This document shows positions 43,635 through 53,000 of a stretch of 55,090 nt of DNA, one piece after another. The DNA comes from Flavobacteriaceae bacterium. GTDB taxonomy: Bacteria > Bacteroidota > Bacteroidia > Flavobacteriales > Flavobacteriaceae. Both the position numbers and the translations under genes were made by a program. Within the stretch, counting starts at the first letter, position 1. Every line of letters begins with the position of its first letter. The notes under the pieces are model-generated. The model worked only from the letters and a program-made list of their open reading frames with translations. It did not search any database and was not told the origin of the DNA. The stretch lies in contig NZMG01000009.1 in the NCBI GenBank assembly GCA_002694465.1, positions 1 through 55,090 on the forward strand, in the 5' to 3' direction.

Positions 43635-44144
43635 TTATTTTAAACATTTAAAATAATCAAAAGGTTCTTGGCAGTCGTCACACTTAAACAATGCTTTACA
43701 AGCCGTTGAGCCAAACTGACTCACCAATTGGGTGTTCGTACTCCCGCATTGTGGACATTTTACCAGCTTTTCATTACCCAACAAGGCATCTTTGTCTTTT
43801 GTTTCTGAAAGGGGTCGCGCAATGCCATAGGCTTCCATTTTTTTTAGTCCCTCTTCGCTTATCCAATCGGTACTCCAGGCAGGAGAAAGTACTAGATCAA
43901 CTTCTACTATTTTTCCAACCTTCGAAAAAGCAGCTTTTAAATCATCTGCTATGACATCCATCGCTGGACAGCCCGAATAGGTAGGTGTTACTTTTATTTT
44001 TACAACACCATCTTCCTCGATGGCTTCACGGATCACTCCTAAATCCAAAACTGAAAGCACAGGGATCTCTGGGTCAGACACCGTTTGCAGGATATCCCTT
44101 AGACACGCTTCTATTTTGGGTTCATGAATTAAAGTCATTACCAT
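43635..44144 (-). CDS. paaD: 1,2-phenylacetyl-CoA epoxidase subunit PaaD
   Basis: The 169-residue protein joins a MIP18/SufT-like domain (LRDILQTVSDPEIPVLSVLDLG, TPTYSGCPAMDVI) with a C-terminal zinc ribbon (CPQCGSTNTQLVSQFGSTACK, CDDCQEPF). PaaD supports assembly or maturation of the epoxidase metal centre. Two starts are possible: the ATG at 44144 or 44138, the latter overlapping the paaC stop by one base (TAATG). Length is normal. Confidence 0.95.
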   Translation of the reverse strand: MVMTLIHEPKIEACLRDILQTVSDPEIPVLSVLDLGVIREAIEEDGVVKIKVTPTYSGCPAMDVIADDLKAAFSKVGKIVEVDLVLSPAWSTDWISEEGLKKMEAYGIARPLSETKDKDALLGNEKLVKCPQCGSTNTQLVSQFGSTACKALFKCDDCQEPFDYFKCLK

Positions 44145-44893
44145 GTCATATTTGGATAAGTACGTTGCATATATTGAAGATCTGCAAGAATATATCCCAT
44201 ATGTTCGGTATGAATACCTTGTTTTCCTCCTTTTTGAAAATAGGGATTTTCAGGAATGGTGAGCGTGGCTTCCTTCAATACTTCTGAAACTTCTTTGTAA
44301 TAGGCTTCTTTTAATTCTGAAAGATTGACGCCTATACCAGCTTTTAATGCTATTTCATCAGCCTCGGTCATTTCAAAAAGCTCATTGGTATATTGCCATA
44401 AACCATCAATTGCCTCCTGCATTTTTTGATTACTTTCTTCGGTTCCATCGCCAAGACGTTTTACCCAATCGCCAGAAAATCGTTTGTGATAACTTACTTC
44501 TTTAATTGCCTTTTTTGCTATGGCCGAAAGTGTTTCGTCTTTGCTATGCTGAAGTTTTTCAACGAATAAATAATTAAAGACATCGAAGAGATATTGACGG
44601 GCAATAACGTAACCAAAATGAGTGTTAGGTTGTTCTACCAAAAGTACATTTTTATACTCACGTTCTTTTCGTAGGTAGGCCACATCATCTTCCGTTTTAT
44701 GTATGGCTGAAAGCTTTGCAGCATATTGATAATAGCTTCTTGTTTGACCAAATAAGTCTAATGCAATATTGGTTAATGCAATATCGGTTTCCAAATTAGG
44801 TCCGTGACCACAAAGTTCCCCTAATCCCTGACCCAAAATGAGATTGTTATCTGCAATACCAAGTATGTAATTAAATAGCGCGGTTTTTTCCAT
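44138..44893 (-). CDS. paaC: 1,2-phenylacetyl-CoA epoxidase structural subunit PaaC
   Basis: The 251-residue ferritin-like subunit pairs with PaaA and holds the complex together but lacks a full diiron site itself. Recognisable features are FNYILGIADNNLILGQGLGELCGHGP, ALDLFGQTRSYYQYAAKL and EVSYHKRFSGDWVKRLGDG. Its start overlaps the paaB stop by one base, and the end overlaps paaD. Confidence 0.95.
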   Translation of the reverse strand: MEKTALFNYILGIADNNLILGQGLGELCGHGPNLETDIALTNIALDLFGQTRSYYQYAAKLSAIHKTEDDVAYLRKEREYKNVLLVEQPNTHFGYVIARQYLFDVFNYLFVEKLQHSKDETLSAIAKKAIKEVSYHKRFSGDWVKRLGDGTEESNQKMQEAIDGLWQYTNELFEMTEADEIALKAGIGVNLSELKEAYYKEVSEVLKEATLTIPENPYFQKGGKQGIHTEHMGYILADLQYMQRTYPNMTW

Positions 44894-45177
44894 TACATAT
44901 GCTTTACTTCGTCTGGTAAATTATAAAAGGTTGGGTGACGGTATACCTTGTCTTTTGCCGGCTCAAAAAGTTCCCCATTATCTGCTGGGTTTGACGCAGT
45001 AATGTATTTACTTTCCACTACCCAAATACTTACACCTTCATTTCTACGGGTATAAACATCTCGTGCGTTTTCTAGAGCCATTTCGGCATCAGCGGCATGT
45101 AAACTTCCAAAATGACGATGTTCCAATCCGTTTTTACTTCGAACAAATACTTCCCAAAGGGGCCAATTTTTTTTCAT
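44893..45177 (-). CDS. paaB: 1,2-phenylacetyl-CoA epoxidase subunit PaaB
   Basis: The 94-residue protein is a full-length PaaB: WPLWEVFVRSKNGLEHRHFGS, LHAADAEMALENARDVYTRR and VSIWVVESKYITASNPAD. PaaB bridges two PaaAC heterodimers in the epoxidase. It lies 12 bp after paaA and overlaps paaC by one base. Confidence 0.96.
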   Translation of the reverse strand: MKKNWPLWEVFVRSKNGLEHRHFGSLHAADAEMALENARDVYTRRNEGVSIWVVESKYITASNPADNGELFEPAKDKVYRHPTFYNLPDEVKHM

Positions 45178-45189
45178 CGGATTTTATTT

Positions 45190-46146
45190 TTAACTGGCTT
45201 TCGCCACTTTTTTACTTTGTTGTTTTTCGGCATACGCCATTGCCGCATCACGCACCCACGCTCCATTTTCCCAGGCATCTACTCGTGCTTTCATTCTTTC
45301 TTTATTACAAGGCCCATGTCCCTTCACCACTTGCCAAAATTCGTCCCAATCAATTTCACCAAAATCATAGTGTCCTGTTTCTTCATTCCACTTTAAATCG
45401 GGGTCTGGAACGGTAATTCCCAAAATGTCTGCTTGAGGAACGGTTTGATCTATAAATTGCTGACGTAATTCGTCATTGGTTTTACGCTTTAGTTTCCATT
45501 TTAAGGATTGCTCAGTATGAACCGAGGCAGCATCAGTAGGACCTAACATCATTAAACTTGGCCACCACCATCTATTTAACGCATCCTGTGCCATCGCTTT
45601 TTGCTCTTCGGTGCCTCGGCAAAGTGTTAACATAATTTCAAAACCTTGACGTTGGTGAAAACTTTCTTCTTTACATACACGCACCATAGCTCTAGCATAA
45701 GGTCCAAAAGACGTATTACAAAGTGGCACCTGATTTATAATGGCAGCGCCATCCACTAACCATCCAATCGCTCCAATATCTGCCCAAGTAATGGTAGGAT
45801 AATTAAAAATGGAGGAATATTTTGCCTTACCTGAATGTAATTGTTCGTATAATTCATCACGGGAAACTCCTAAAGTTTCACAAGCCGAATATAGATACAA
45901 TCCGTGACCCGCTTCATCCTGCACTTTTGCTAACAAAGCAGCTTTTCTTCGTAATGAGGGAGCCCTGGTAATCCAGTTTCCTTCAGGCAACATCCCAACA
46001 ATTTCGGAATGCGCATGTTGAGAAATCTGCCGTATATGGGTCTGCCGATACTTCTCTGGCATCCAGTCTTTGGGTTCAATCTTTTCATCACGCTCAATAC
46101 GTGCTTCAAAAATTTGCTCGAGATTTTTTATTTCTTTTTCACTCAT
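45190..46146 (-). CDS. paaA: 1,2-phenylacetyl-CoA epoxidase catalytic subunit PaaA
   Basis: This is the diiron monooxygenase subunit that epoxidises the ring of phenylacetyl-CoA with O2. The 318-residue protein has iron-ligand motifs in [19 protein letters not shown] (E...H) and [19 protein letters not shown] (E..H). A further helix [21 protein letters not shown] and the [11 protein letters not shown] segment are also conserved. It is encoded ten bp after paaE, next to its partner subunits. Confidence 0.97.
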   Translation of the reverse strand: MSEKEIKNLEQIFEARIERDEKIEPKDWMPEKYRQTHIRQISQHAHSEIVGMLPEGNWITRAPSLRRKAALLAKVQDEAGHGLYLYSACETLGVSRDELYEQLHSGKAKYSSIFNYPTITWADIGAIGWLVDGAAIINQVPLCNTSFGPYARAMVRVCKEESFHQRQGFEIMLTLCRGTEEQKAMAQDALNRWWWPSLMMLGPTDAASVHTEQSLKWKLKRKTNDELRQQFIDQTVPQADILGITVPDPDLKWNEETGHYDFGEIDWDEFWQVVKGHGPCNKERMKARVDAWENGAWVRDAAMAYAEKQQSKKVAKAS

Positions 46147-46156
46147 AATCGTTCAT

Positions 46157-47230
46157 TTATACATCAAAATCTATTTTTACTTTTTCAGAAAGCGGTACCG
46201 ATTGGCAACTCAGAACCAAATCCTGCCGTAGCTCATCTTCTTCAAGAGCATAATTCACTTTCATTTCAACTTTTCCTTCAAGCACCTTGCATTTACACGT
46301 ACTACACACCCCACCTTTACACGCGAAGGGTAAATCGGCTCCAGCCCCTAAAGCAGCATCTAACAAGTTGTCATAATCATTGGTCATAGTAAAATGAAAC
46401 TCCTTTCCACCATCCACTATTGTTACTTCCACCCCCTCTACTTTTTGTTGCGCCAGACGCTCGGCTCTTTTTATATCTTCTTCTGAAAGTCCAGTGACAA
46501 ACAATTCAAAGTGAATTAATTCTTTTGGCAAGCCGGCTTCCACAAGATAATTACTTACATACTTTACCATGTCTTCTGGGCCGCAAAGAAAAACCTCACT
46601 AGTATCAGGTATATCAATAAATGTTTTAGTCAACACCTTCATTTTATCGTCGTCAAAACGACCATTAAACAGTGCTATATCTCGTTGCTCTTTGGTTAAG
46701 AAATAATAGATTTCTAATTTTCCAAAATATTGATTCCGAAGCTGTTCCAGCGCTTCCTTAAAGATAATAGTTTTTGCGGTTCGGTTTACATAAAAAAGCT
46801 TGCAAGTAGCGTTAGGCTCTAATGCTAAATGTGTTTTTATCATGGACAAAATGGGCGTAATTCCGCTTCCTGCCGCAAAAAATAAATAGTTTTTTGTAGC
46901 GTTGGGTTGAGACTTCACTCCAAATTGACCGCTAGGAGCCATCACTTCGAGCGAATCCCCTTTTTTAAGCGATTCATTCACGAAGGTTGAAAAAACACCT
47001 CCAGGAATCTGCTTAACTGCCACTCTCCATATACCTTCCATAGGACTAGAGCAAAGGCTGTAGGAACGACGTACGTCTTCTCCATTAATCATCGCTTTTA
47101 AGGTAAGGTGTTGCCCTTGCTGAAATGCAAATTCCCGCTGAAGTTCTTCAGGGATGTCAAAACCGAGCACAGTGGTATCTTTCGTTTCTTTATAAACTTC
47201 AGATAATTTTAATTTATGAAATGTCGCCAT
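46157..47230 (-). CDS. paaE: 1,2-phenylacetyl-CoA epoxidase reductase PaaE
   Basis: The 357-residue flavo-iron-sulfur reductase passes electrons from NADPH to PaaA. An FAD-binding ferredoxin reductase domain (about 1-105: RRSYSLCSSP, in the form VRRSYSLCSSPMEG) and an NAD(P) domain (FFAAGSGITPILSMIK) lead to a plant-type 2Fe-2S ferredoxin domain (about 265-357). The ligands are in ACKGGVCSTCKCKV (three Cys of C-x4-C-x2-C) and the final Cys in VLSCQSVP. It is the first gene after the regulated promoter and lies 60 bp downstream of tetR. Confidence 0.96.
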   Translation of the reverse strand: MATFHKLKLSEVYKETKDTTVLGFDIPEELQREFAFQQGQHLTLKAMINGEDVRRSYSLCSSPMEGIWRVAVKQIPGGVFSTFVNESLKKGDSLEVMAPSGQFGVKSQPNATKNYLFFAAGSGITPILSMIKTHLALEPNATCKLFYVNRTAKTIIFKEALEQLRNQYFGKLEIYYFLTKEQRDIALFNGRFDDDKMKVLTKTFIDIPDTSEVFLCGPEDMVKYVSNYLVEAGLPKELIHFELFVTGLSEEDIKRAERLAQQKVEGVEVTIVDGGKEFHFTMTNDYDNLLDAALGAGADLPFACKGGVCSTCKCKVLEGKVEMKVNYALEEDELRQDLVLSCQSVPLSEKVKIDFDV

Positions 47231-47248
47231 TTTCTATAATTAAGAACA

Positions 47249-47279
47249 CAAAACTAACGTTTGTTAGTTTGATTTGCAA
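47249..47279 (-). promoter_or_regulatory. paa operon promoter (-33 TTG, -7 TAnnTTTG)
   Basis: On the minus strand, TAGTTTTG (47256 to 47249) matches the -7 consensus and TTG (47279 to 47277) lies 20 bases upstream, the usual spacing. The start would fall near 47243, giving a leader of about 13 bases before the paaE ATG at 47230. This is the best promoter in the window. Confidence 0.75.
47251..47270. promoter_or_regulatory. TetR-type operator over the paa promoter
   Basis: AAACTAACGTTTGTTAGTTT is made of AAACTAAC and GTTAGTTT, perfect 8-bp half-sites around GTTT. It overlaps the -7 element of the paa promoter. It also fits, with one mismatch, the CNAACGNNCGTTNG site I remember for a Thermus PaaR-type TetR regulator. 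The adjacent tetR gene is the natural partner, so repression released by an acyl-CoA such as phenylacetyl-CoA is expected. Confidence 0.8.
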
Positions 47280-47290
47280 GTTAAAAGTTT

Positions 47291-47860
47291 CTAAACGATT
47301 CCCCTAATTAAAACCGCTACCATATCTCTTTTTAAAAGATTTACATCAAGCTTTCCCCTTTTTTGATACCACAAATACAAGGTTCGCAAAGTTGAAAGTA
47401 TAGAAAACAAAATAACTTCCGGATGACGGGGTTGTAATTGTCCTTGTGCGATGCCTTCTTTAATAATTGTTCGGAAATTTTCTTCATACGTTTCCCGCAT
47501 CACGACAAAATTGTTAACATCAGTTTCAGCCATATGCATCCAATCATTATTGAGGGCTGCTAAAGCTTCAGACTGATTTACGGTAATATCAATATGCAAC
47601 TCAATAAGTTTTTCTATTTTTTGAAGTGGCGAGTTATTCATCTTTAAAATAGCATTCATTCCAGAAGTAAATTCTTTGGCTAAATCTAAAATCAACACCG
47701 AAAGAATTTCCTGCTTTCCTTCAATGTGGTTGTACAAACTCGCCGCTTTTATTCCCATCGCCTGAGCAATATCACGTACTGTCACAGCGCTATAGCCCTT
47801 TTCTTTAAAAAGTTGCGACGCTTCGGCAATGATTTCGGCTTTTCGGGAAGTTGTTTTCAT
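47291..47860 (-). CDS. TetR-family repressor, probable regulator of the paa operon (PaaR-like)
   Basis: The 189-residue protein has an N-terminal TetR helix-turn-helix (about 10-55: AEASQLFKEKGYSAVTVRDIA, then AMGIKAASLYNHIEGKQEIL). The helical ligand-binding domain follows (about 60-189). It sits directly upstream of paaE, in the same direction, with a perfect palindromic operator between. It is divergent from the phenylalanine hydroxylase gene by 107 bp. Functional equivalents (PaaR) bind phenylacetyl-CoA as inducer; the ligand here is inferred only. No second copy of the palindrome is visible before this gene. Confidence 0.88.
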   Translation of the reverse strand: MKTTSRKAEIIAEASQLFKEKGYSAVTVRDIAQAMGIKAASLYNHIEGKQEILSVLILDLAKEFTSGMNAILKMNNSPLQKIEKLIELHIDITVNQSEALAALNNDWMHMAETDVNNFVVMRETYEENFRTIIKEGIAQGQLQPRHPEVILFSILSTLRTLYLWYQKRGKLDVNLLKRDMVAVLIRGIV

Positions 47861-47952
47861 AGGTACTGCAATTTATAAAAAACATCCCTCTAAATCTCAC
47901 ATCAAATGGAGACTTTATTGTGTAATTATTAAAGTAAAATCATTTTTAGTTC

Positions 47953-47960
47953 TATTTTTG
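47953..47960 (+). promoter_or_regulatory. TAnnTTTG -7 element of the phenylalanine hydroxylase gene
   Basis: TATTTTTG matches the consensus and ends seven bases before the ATG at 47968, implying a near-leaderless transcript. No spaced -33 was identified. Confidence 0.55.
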
Positions 47961-47967
47961 AACCCTT

Positions 47968-49719
47968 ATGACAACTGGATTCGAAAGCAATGAACTTATC
48001 GATAGACTGCCTTCTCATTTAAAGCAGTATATCAAACCACAAAATTATGAGCAATACACGCCCATAAATCAGGCAGTGTGGCGTTTTGTGATGCGGAAAA
48101 ATGTAGATTATTTAAGTAAAGTCGCTCACGAAAGTTATTTGGAAGGATTAAAAAAGACAGGAATTTCTATCAATGAAATTCCATCCATGTATGGCATGAA
48201 CCGCATCCTAAAAGAAATTGGATGGGCAGCTGTGGCCGTGGATGGATTTATTCCGCCCAATGCTTTTATGGAGTTTCAGGCGTATAAAATTTTAGTGATT
48301 GCCAGTGATATCCGCCAGTTAGAAAACATCGAATATACCCCAGCACCCGATATTATCCACGAAGGAGCAGGTCACGCTCCCATTATCGCCAGTCCCGATT
48401 ATGCTGAATATTTACGCCGTTTTGGAGAAATAGGAGCGAAAGCCATTTCCAGTGCGCATGATATTGAAATGTATGAAGCGGTGCGTGAACTTTCTATTTT
48501 AAAAGAAGCCGAAGGTACCCCTCAAGAGAAAATTGATGCCGCCGAAGCAAAAGTCCTTCAACTTCAAAATAAAGAAGTAGAGCCTAGTGAAATTTCATTG
48601 ATTAGAAACTTACACTGGTGGACAGTGGAATACGGTATGGTGGGTACTGTTGAAAATCCGAAAATTTATGGTGCAGGGTTACTTTCCTCCATTGGGGAAA
48701 GTGAATGGTGCATGAAGGAGGAAGTAAAAAAACTCCCCTATTCTATTGATGCTGCCTATCAAGATTTTGACATTACAAAACCACAACCACAATTATATGT
48801 AACTCCAGATTTTGCGTATTTGCAAGAGGTTTTGGAAGAGTTTGCCAACACCATGGCGGTTCGAAAAGGAGGCTGGCGTGGTTTAAAAAAATTAATTGGT
48901 TCTAAGCAAATTGGCACCATCGAATTGAGTACAGGACTACAAATAAGCGGCGTATTTACCAAAATGATTCAAAATGATGATAATGAGGTAGTCTATTTTG
49001 AAACCGAAGGCGAGACTGCACTTGCCTATCGTGAAAAAGAAATGATTGGACACGGGGTAAGTCGTCATAACAATGGATTTAGATCTCCTTTGGGAAAATT
49101 GAAAGGCATCAATCTTTCTATCGAAAATATGGGACCGCGTGATTTACAAGCCTATAATTTCTATGATGGAAAACCTATTTCGTTTGAGTTTGAAAGTGGT
49201 ATTACTGTAGAAGGAATGAACGTTACAGGAATGCGGAACCTAAATGGAAAGCTGATGCTGATTCAGTTTACCAATTGTTGGGTAAAATATAAAAATGAAG
49301 TGCTATTTTCACCAGAGATGGGTGATTTTGACATGGCAGTTGGGGAAGAAATTGTTTCGGCCTTTACAGGTCCTGCCGATTATCATTCGTTTGATTTGGT
49401 CACCCATAAAGCAAGTGAAACCGAAACTATACGAGTACAAATTTCTGAAGAGGAGAAAGTACTTAATGAATTATATAGTCAGGTTCGAACATACCGAGAA
49501 AGTGAATCTGAAAATGAAGCATTCCTTTCGGGGATTTTTGAGATTTTAAGAAATAAGTATCGTGAGGACTGGTTACTTTCTTTAGAAATTTATGAATTGA
49601 TTTCAAGAAAAAATTCAGAATTTTCAGAGAAAGTTTTACAGCATTTAAACGACCTACAAACACGTAAACCAAAAATTGCTCATTTAATACAAACTGGGCT
49701 TTCTTTGCTAAAGAAATAA
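47968..49719 (+). CDS. phenylalanine 4-monooxygenase-like aromatic amino acid hydroxylase, long form
   Basis: The N-terminal half is an aromatic amino acid hydroxylase that would convert phenylalanine to tyrosine with tetrahydrobiopterin and O2. Fe ligands are H131 and H136 in PDIIHEGAGHAPI and E221 in HWWTVEYGMVG. The His-to-Glu distance (85) is about twice that of short bacterial enzymes because of an extra helical segment (about 160-210, rich in E/K). At 583 residues the protein is twice the usual bacterial length. About 280 residues follow the catalytic core (from roughly 310, TIELSTGLQISGVFTKM on) and look beta-rich, with no domain I can name. It is divergent from the PaaR-like gene, which fits shared phenylalanine catabolism. 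Confidence 0.9.
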   Translation: MTTGFESNELIDRLPSHLKQYIKPQNYEQYTPINQAVWRFVMRKNVDYLSKVAHESYLEGLKKTGISINEIPSMYGMNRILKEIGWAAVAVDGFIPPNAFMEFQAYKILVIASDIRQLENIEYTPAPDIIHEGAGHAPIIASPDYAEYLRRFGEIGAKAISSAHDIEMYEAVRELSILKEAEGTPQEKIDAAEAKVLQLQNKEVEPSEISLIRNLHWWTVEYGMVGTVENPKIYGAGLLSSIGESEWCMKEEVKKLPYSIDAAYQDFDITKPQPQLYVTPDFAYLQEVLEEFANTMAVRKGGWRGLKKLIGSKQIGTIELSTGLQISGVFTKMIQNDDNEVVYFETEGETALAYREKEMIGHGVSRHNNGFRSPLGKLKGINLSIENMGPRDLQAYNFYDGKPISFEFESGITVEGMNVTGMRNLNGKLMLIQFTNCWVKYKNEVLFSPEMGDFDMAVGEEIVSAFTGPADYHSFDLVTHKASETETIRVQISEEEKVLNELYSQVRTYRESESENEAFLSGIFEILRNKYREDWLLSLEIYELISRKNSEFSEKVLQHLNDLQTRKPKIAHLIQTGLSLLKK

Positions 49720-49737
49720 GTATTAATTTAAAATAGT

Positions 49738-49755
49738 TGCCCGACTTTTCGGGCA
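49738..49755 (+). terminator. hairpin between hydroxylase and rhodanese
   Basis: TGCCCGA (49738-49744) and TCGGGCA (49749-49755) form a 7-bp GC-rich stem with a four-base loop. No T-run follows and the rhodanese ATG is six bases later. It may be a weak terminator, or it may block ribosome access to the rhodanese gene. Confidence 0.45.
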
Positions 49756-49761
49756 GTAAAC

Positions 49762-50067
49762 ATGGGATTATTCGATTTTCTATTCGGAAATAAAACAAAA
49801 AAGATTGACGATTTTAAAAGCCGTGGGGCTATTATTCTCGATGTGCGCACCAAAGGTGAATATCAAGGTGGTGCCATTCCAGGTTCAAAAAACATTCCTT
49901 TGCAACAACTTTCTTCAAAAATGAATGAAATTAAAAAATGGAATAAACCCGTAATTACCTGTTGCGCCAGTGGCATGCGAAGTGGTAGTGCCGCAGGTAT
50001 ACTTCGGTCCAATGGCATTGAAGCGATGAACGGTGGCGGTTGGTTTAATTTGAGCCAGAAATTATAG
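49762..50067 (+). CDS. rhodanese-like sulfurtransferase, single domain
   Basis: The 101-residue protein is one rhodanese domain: GAIILDVRTKGEYQGGAIPG, then NIPLQQLSSK, and the active loop with C68 in CCASGMRSGSAAGIL. It would carry a persulfide on C68 and move sulfur in the cytoplasm; no signal peptide is seen. The last codons overlap the end of the convergent caspase gene by six bases. Function within the locus is unclear. Confidence 0.9.
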   Translation: MGLFDFLFGNKTKKIDDFKSRGAIILDVRTKGEYQGGAIPGSKNIPLQQLSSKMNEIKKWNKPVITCCASGMRSGSAAGILRSNGIEAMNGGGWFNLSQKL

Positions 50068-53000
50068 TTTCTTAACCGAAACAGGAAAATCCTGCCCGAA
50101 CCCAAAGCTGGAAGGATACTGTGGGCTTCCCTTATACTTTTCGGAGATTTCGGGCACCCGACTTTCCAAATAGGCCTTTAGTTCGTTTACTGTAATACGA
50201 TTGTCACCACTATCTGCCTTACCCGAAAGTGCTTCTAAAAGCGCATAGGTAAAAACACCATGTCCCAACTCATCAAATTCTGTCGCAAATTGCTGACTTC
50301 CACTTGCAGTAAGCCAATGTGTACCGGTACTACGTGCCAACTGTGCAATGGCTTTTTCCTCAACAGCTCCTCTAGCAGCAACCGTCGCCAATGCTCCAGC
50401 ACTTTGGCAAGCATCCAAAATATACAATTGCTTTTGGGCAATTATTCCGGAGGCGATTTTCTTTAATTCGGTAGCAGAAATTCCCTTTTGTTTTAAAGCA
50501 CCATCATCACCATACAATTGAGTAACGTCGCTAGGCACCAAATAAAATTCGTTTTCCCCACTTTCGCTCATCACCCCATGTCCTGCATAATAAAAGATAA
50601 AAATGTCTTGCGGATTAGCAACCGAAGCGATTTCGGTAAGTCTTGAAATGATATTGTCTCTTATCGCTTCGCTATTTTTTATAAAATACACATGTGTTTT
50701 GGAAGTGATTTTCGATAAACCGCTTTGCACACTCTCTTGAAAACCCGTCGCGTCTGCTACGGCATAGTTTAAATTGTATTTTGAATTTTGGTATTCATCT
50801 ATTCCCACAATAAGTAAATGTGCTTGTATCCCCTGTGGTTTTATTAAAGATTGTTGTGGAGGGTTGTAAATAACATTCAGCTTTTCTGGTGTGCTTTCCG
50901 TCCCTTGAGAATTAATAGCGATAGCCGAAAATTCGTTGAGACCTTCAATTAATTGAACCTCCAACTCCTTTTTATTGGCATCGTGAGTAACATCGTCTTC
51001 CACAAATAAATTTCTAGAGTTATTCCCAACTAACTTTCCGTTCTGATACAAACGAATTTCCTTCACTTTATTACCATTTGCCTGGGCCTCCAAAATAATT
51101 TTCCCTTTTTCAGCATCCACCGTAATCTCACTTACCGAATCATCATCAACATAAAGGTTACGGGAACCTTGAGAATAGCTTAGTGAAAGGCTAGGTGGTG
51201 GCGACATACTTTCAAGATTTCCGCTGCTCTTAAATTCTTTGGAAGCAAGCACTTGATACAAAAGGCGTGGTGTATAAAACTTATCAAAAACACTTTCTAA
51301 CGGAATAGTTTTCTTATTTTTTATAAAAGCCACTTTATCCCAACCTTCTTGCGATCCATCAAATTGTCCATCTGGAGTATAGGCAATCCAGCTTTGGTCT
51401 TCAAAAATGTAAAGTCGAAGCAACTCCTTTAGCGTAAGTAAATCGATAAATTTAATTCCGCCAGATTCGGGTGTGGCAATAATGGTATTGGTTACAAAAT
51501 CACCGTCAAATTTTCCGTAGTTATTTAATTTAAAGTTTTGAACTTTCTTCCCAGTAGGAATATGATAGACCATCATTCCTGTATTAAATCCAGCTAAAAG
51601 CAAATAATCTTCATTGGGGGATAGGAAACCATCCATCATAAAATTTTCAAAATGTCCCTCAATGCTTCGCTTTACATCGCCTGTGGCAACGTCTAAAATT
51701 TCTATTTTATTGGCCGTAGTGTTACAGACCAAAAGCTCTTTCCCACCATTTATATGAAAGATTCCAAAGTACTTACCATCTTTTGACCACTTTTGAGCTT
51801 TCGCACCAAAATCGAAATAATTCAATTTGTCATAAAAAATTTGATCTCCGTGAATTTCACGTGTAGCAAAAGCCACAGCATTATTAAACGGTGCTAAACT
51901 GAAGGAGTTTTCAAAAAAACTAACGTCTGTATTTAGGGGTTTATAGAAAATTTCTGTATTCGTTTCGGTATTAATAACACGTAATCCATTTGAAGAAATG
52001 GTGGCTAATAATTTTGTGTTTGGACTAAATGCCGAATGTCTAATGTCTTTAAAATTTTCAATAACATCTTTAAAGCTATTTGCGTCTCCACGATTAAAAA
52101 CTTTAATAGGATCTATCGTTGAAGTCACTGCAAACACTTTATCCGAGCTTGGGTCCACAATCATTTTTGCAGAACTAAAATCATCTCTATAAGTGGCATT
52201 GTATTTCGTAAACTGAGTAACCTTAGGATGCGCCATAATGGAATAGGTTTTGGTTCCATATTGTGCAGAAAATAATAACTCCACCATATCCCCGTTTTGA
52301 TAGCCCACAATTTGCGTAGGTTCAATAACATCATGACCATAGGTTATTAAAGGGGTGTTTTCAAAAAGTTTATATCTACCGTAATTACCATTATAGCTCA
52401 TTTGGGCATAGACATGCGTGTCATTATCAATAACTCCAAAAGCACCATCTTCATTAGTAAAAGCACCTAACACTTCTCCCGTTTCGGCATTCATTTGAGT
52501 TAGTGGCAATGCATTCATTTGAATCCATAACTTTTTCCCATCTTTACTCTTAGTAACATCAAAAATGGAAGGCATTAATAAGCCTTCAATCTCCTTTTCT
52601 ATGGGGAATGATTTGTTCCAGAGTACTTTTCGGGAAGCCAGTTCCATTCGCATATACACTGCTTTGGAAGCTTGCATATCATATACTGCTCTAAGCACAT
52701 CCCCATTATTGAACATCGCAATGATGTCGCTATTTAAGGGTTTGTATTCAGAATTTTCAAAGGAATACATAAAGTTATCTCCATAATTTGAAGATATAAA
52801 CGCAAACTTACCGTTGGGACTAAATTCAAAATAATTTATTTCACCCTCTCCTGGAAAAGGCGGCATATTTCCTGGAAGAAAATTGCCCGTGGCTTCATCT
52901 AAGGCATACAATGATGCCATATAGTTTTGGTCTTGTGCAAAAAAAACAAGCTGTCCTTGCCCTTCAATTTCAAAGAATAACATAGAAAATATTCTGCCTA

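Noticed and set aside
45063..45416. 117-codon plus-strand open frame inside paaA/paaB
   Set aside because: It is antisense to two clearly recognised genes, has low-complexity His/Phe-rich content and no homology; it is a shadow frame.
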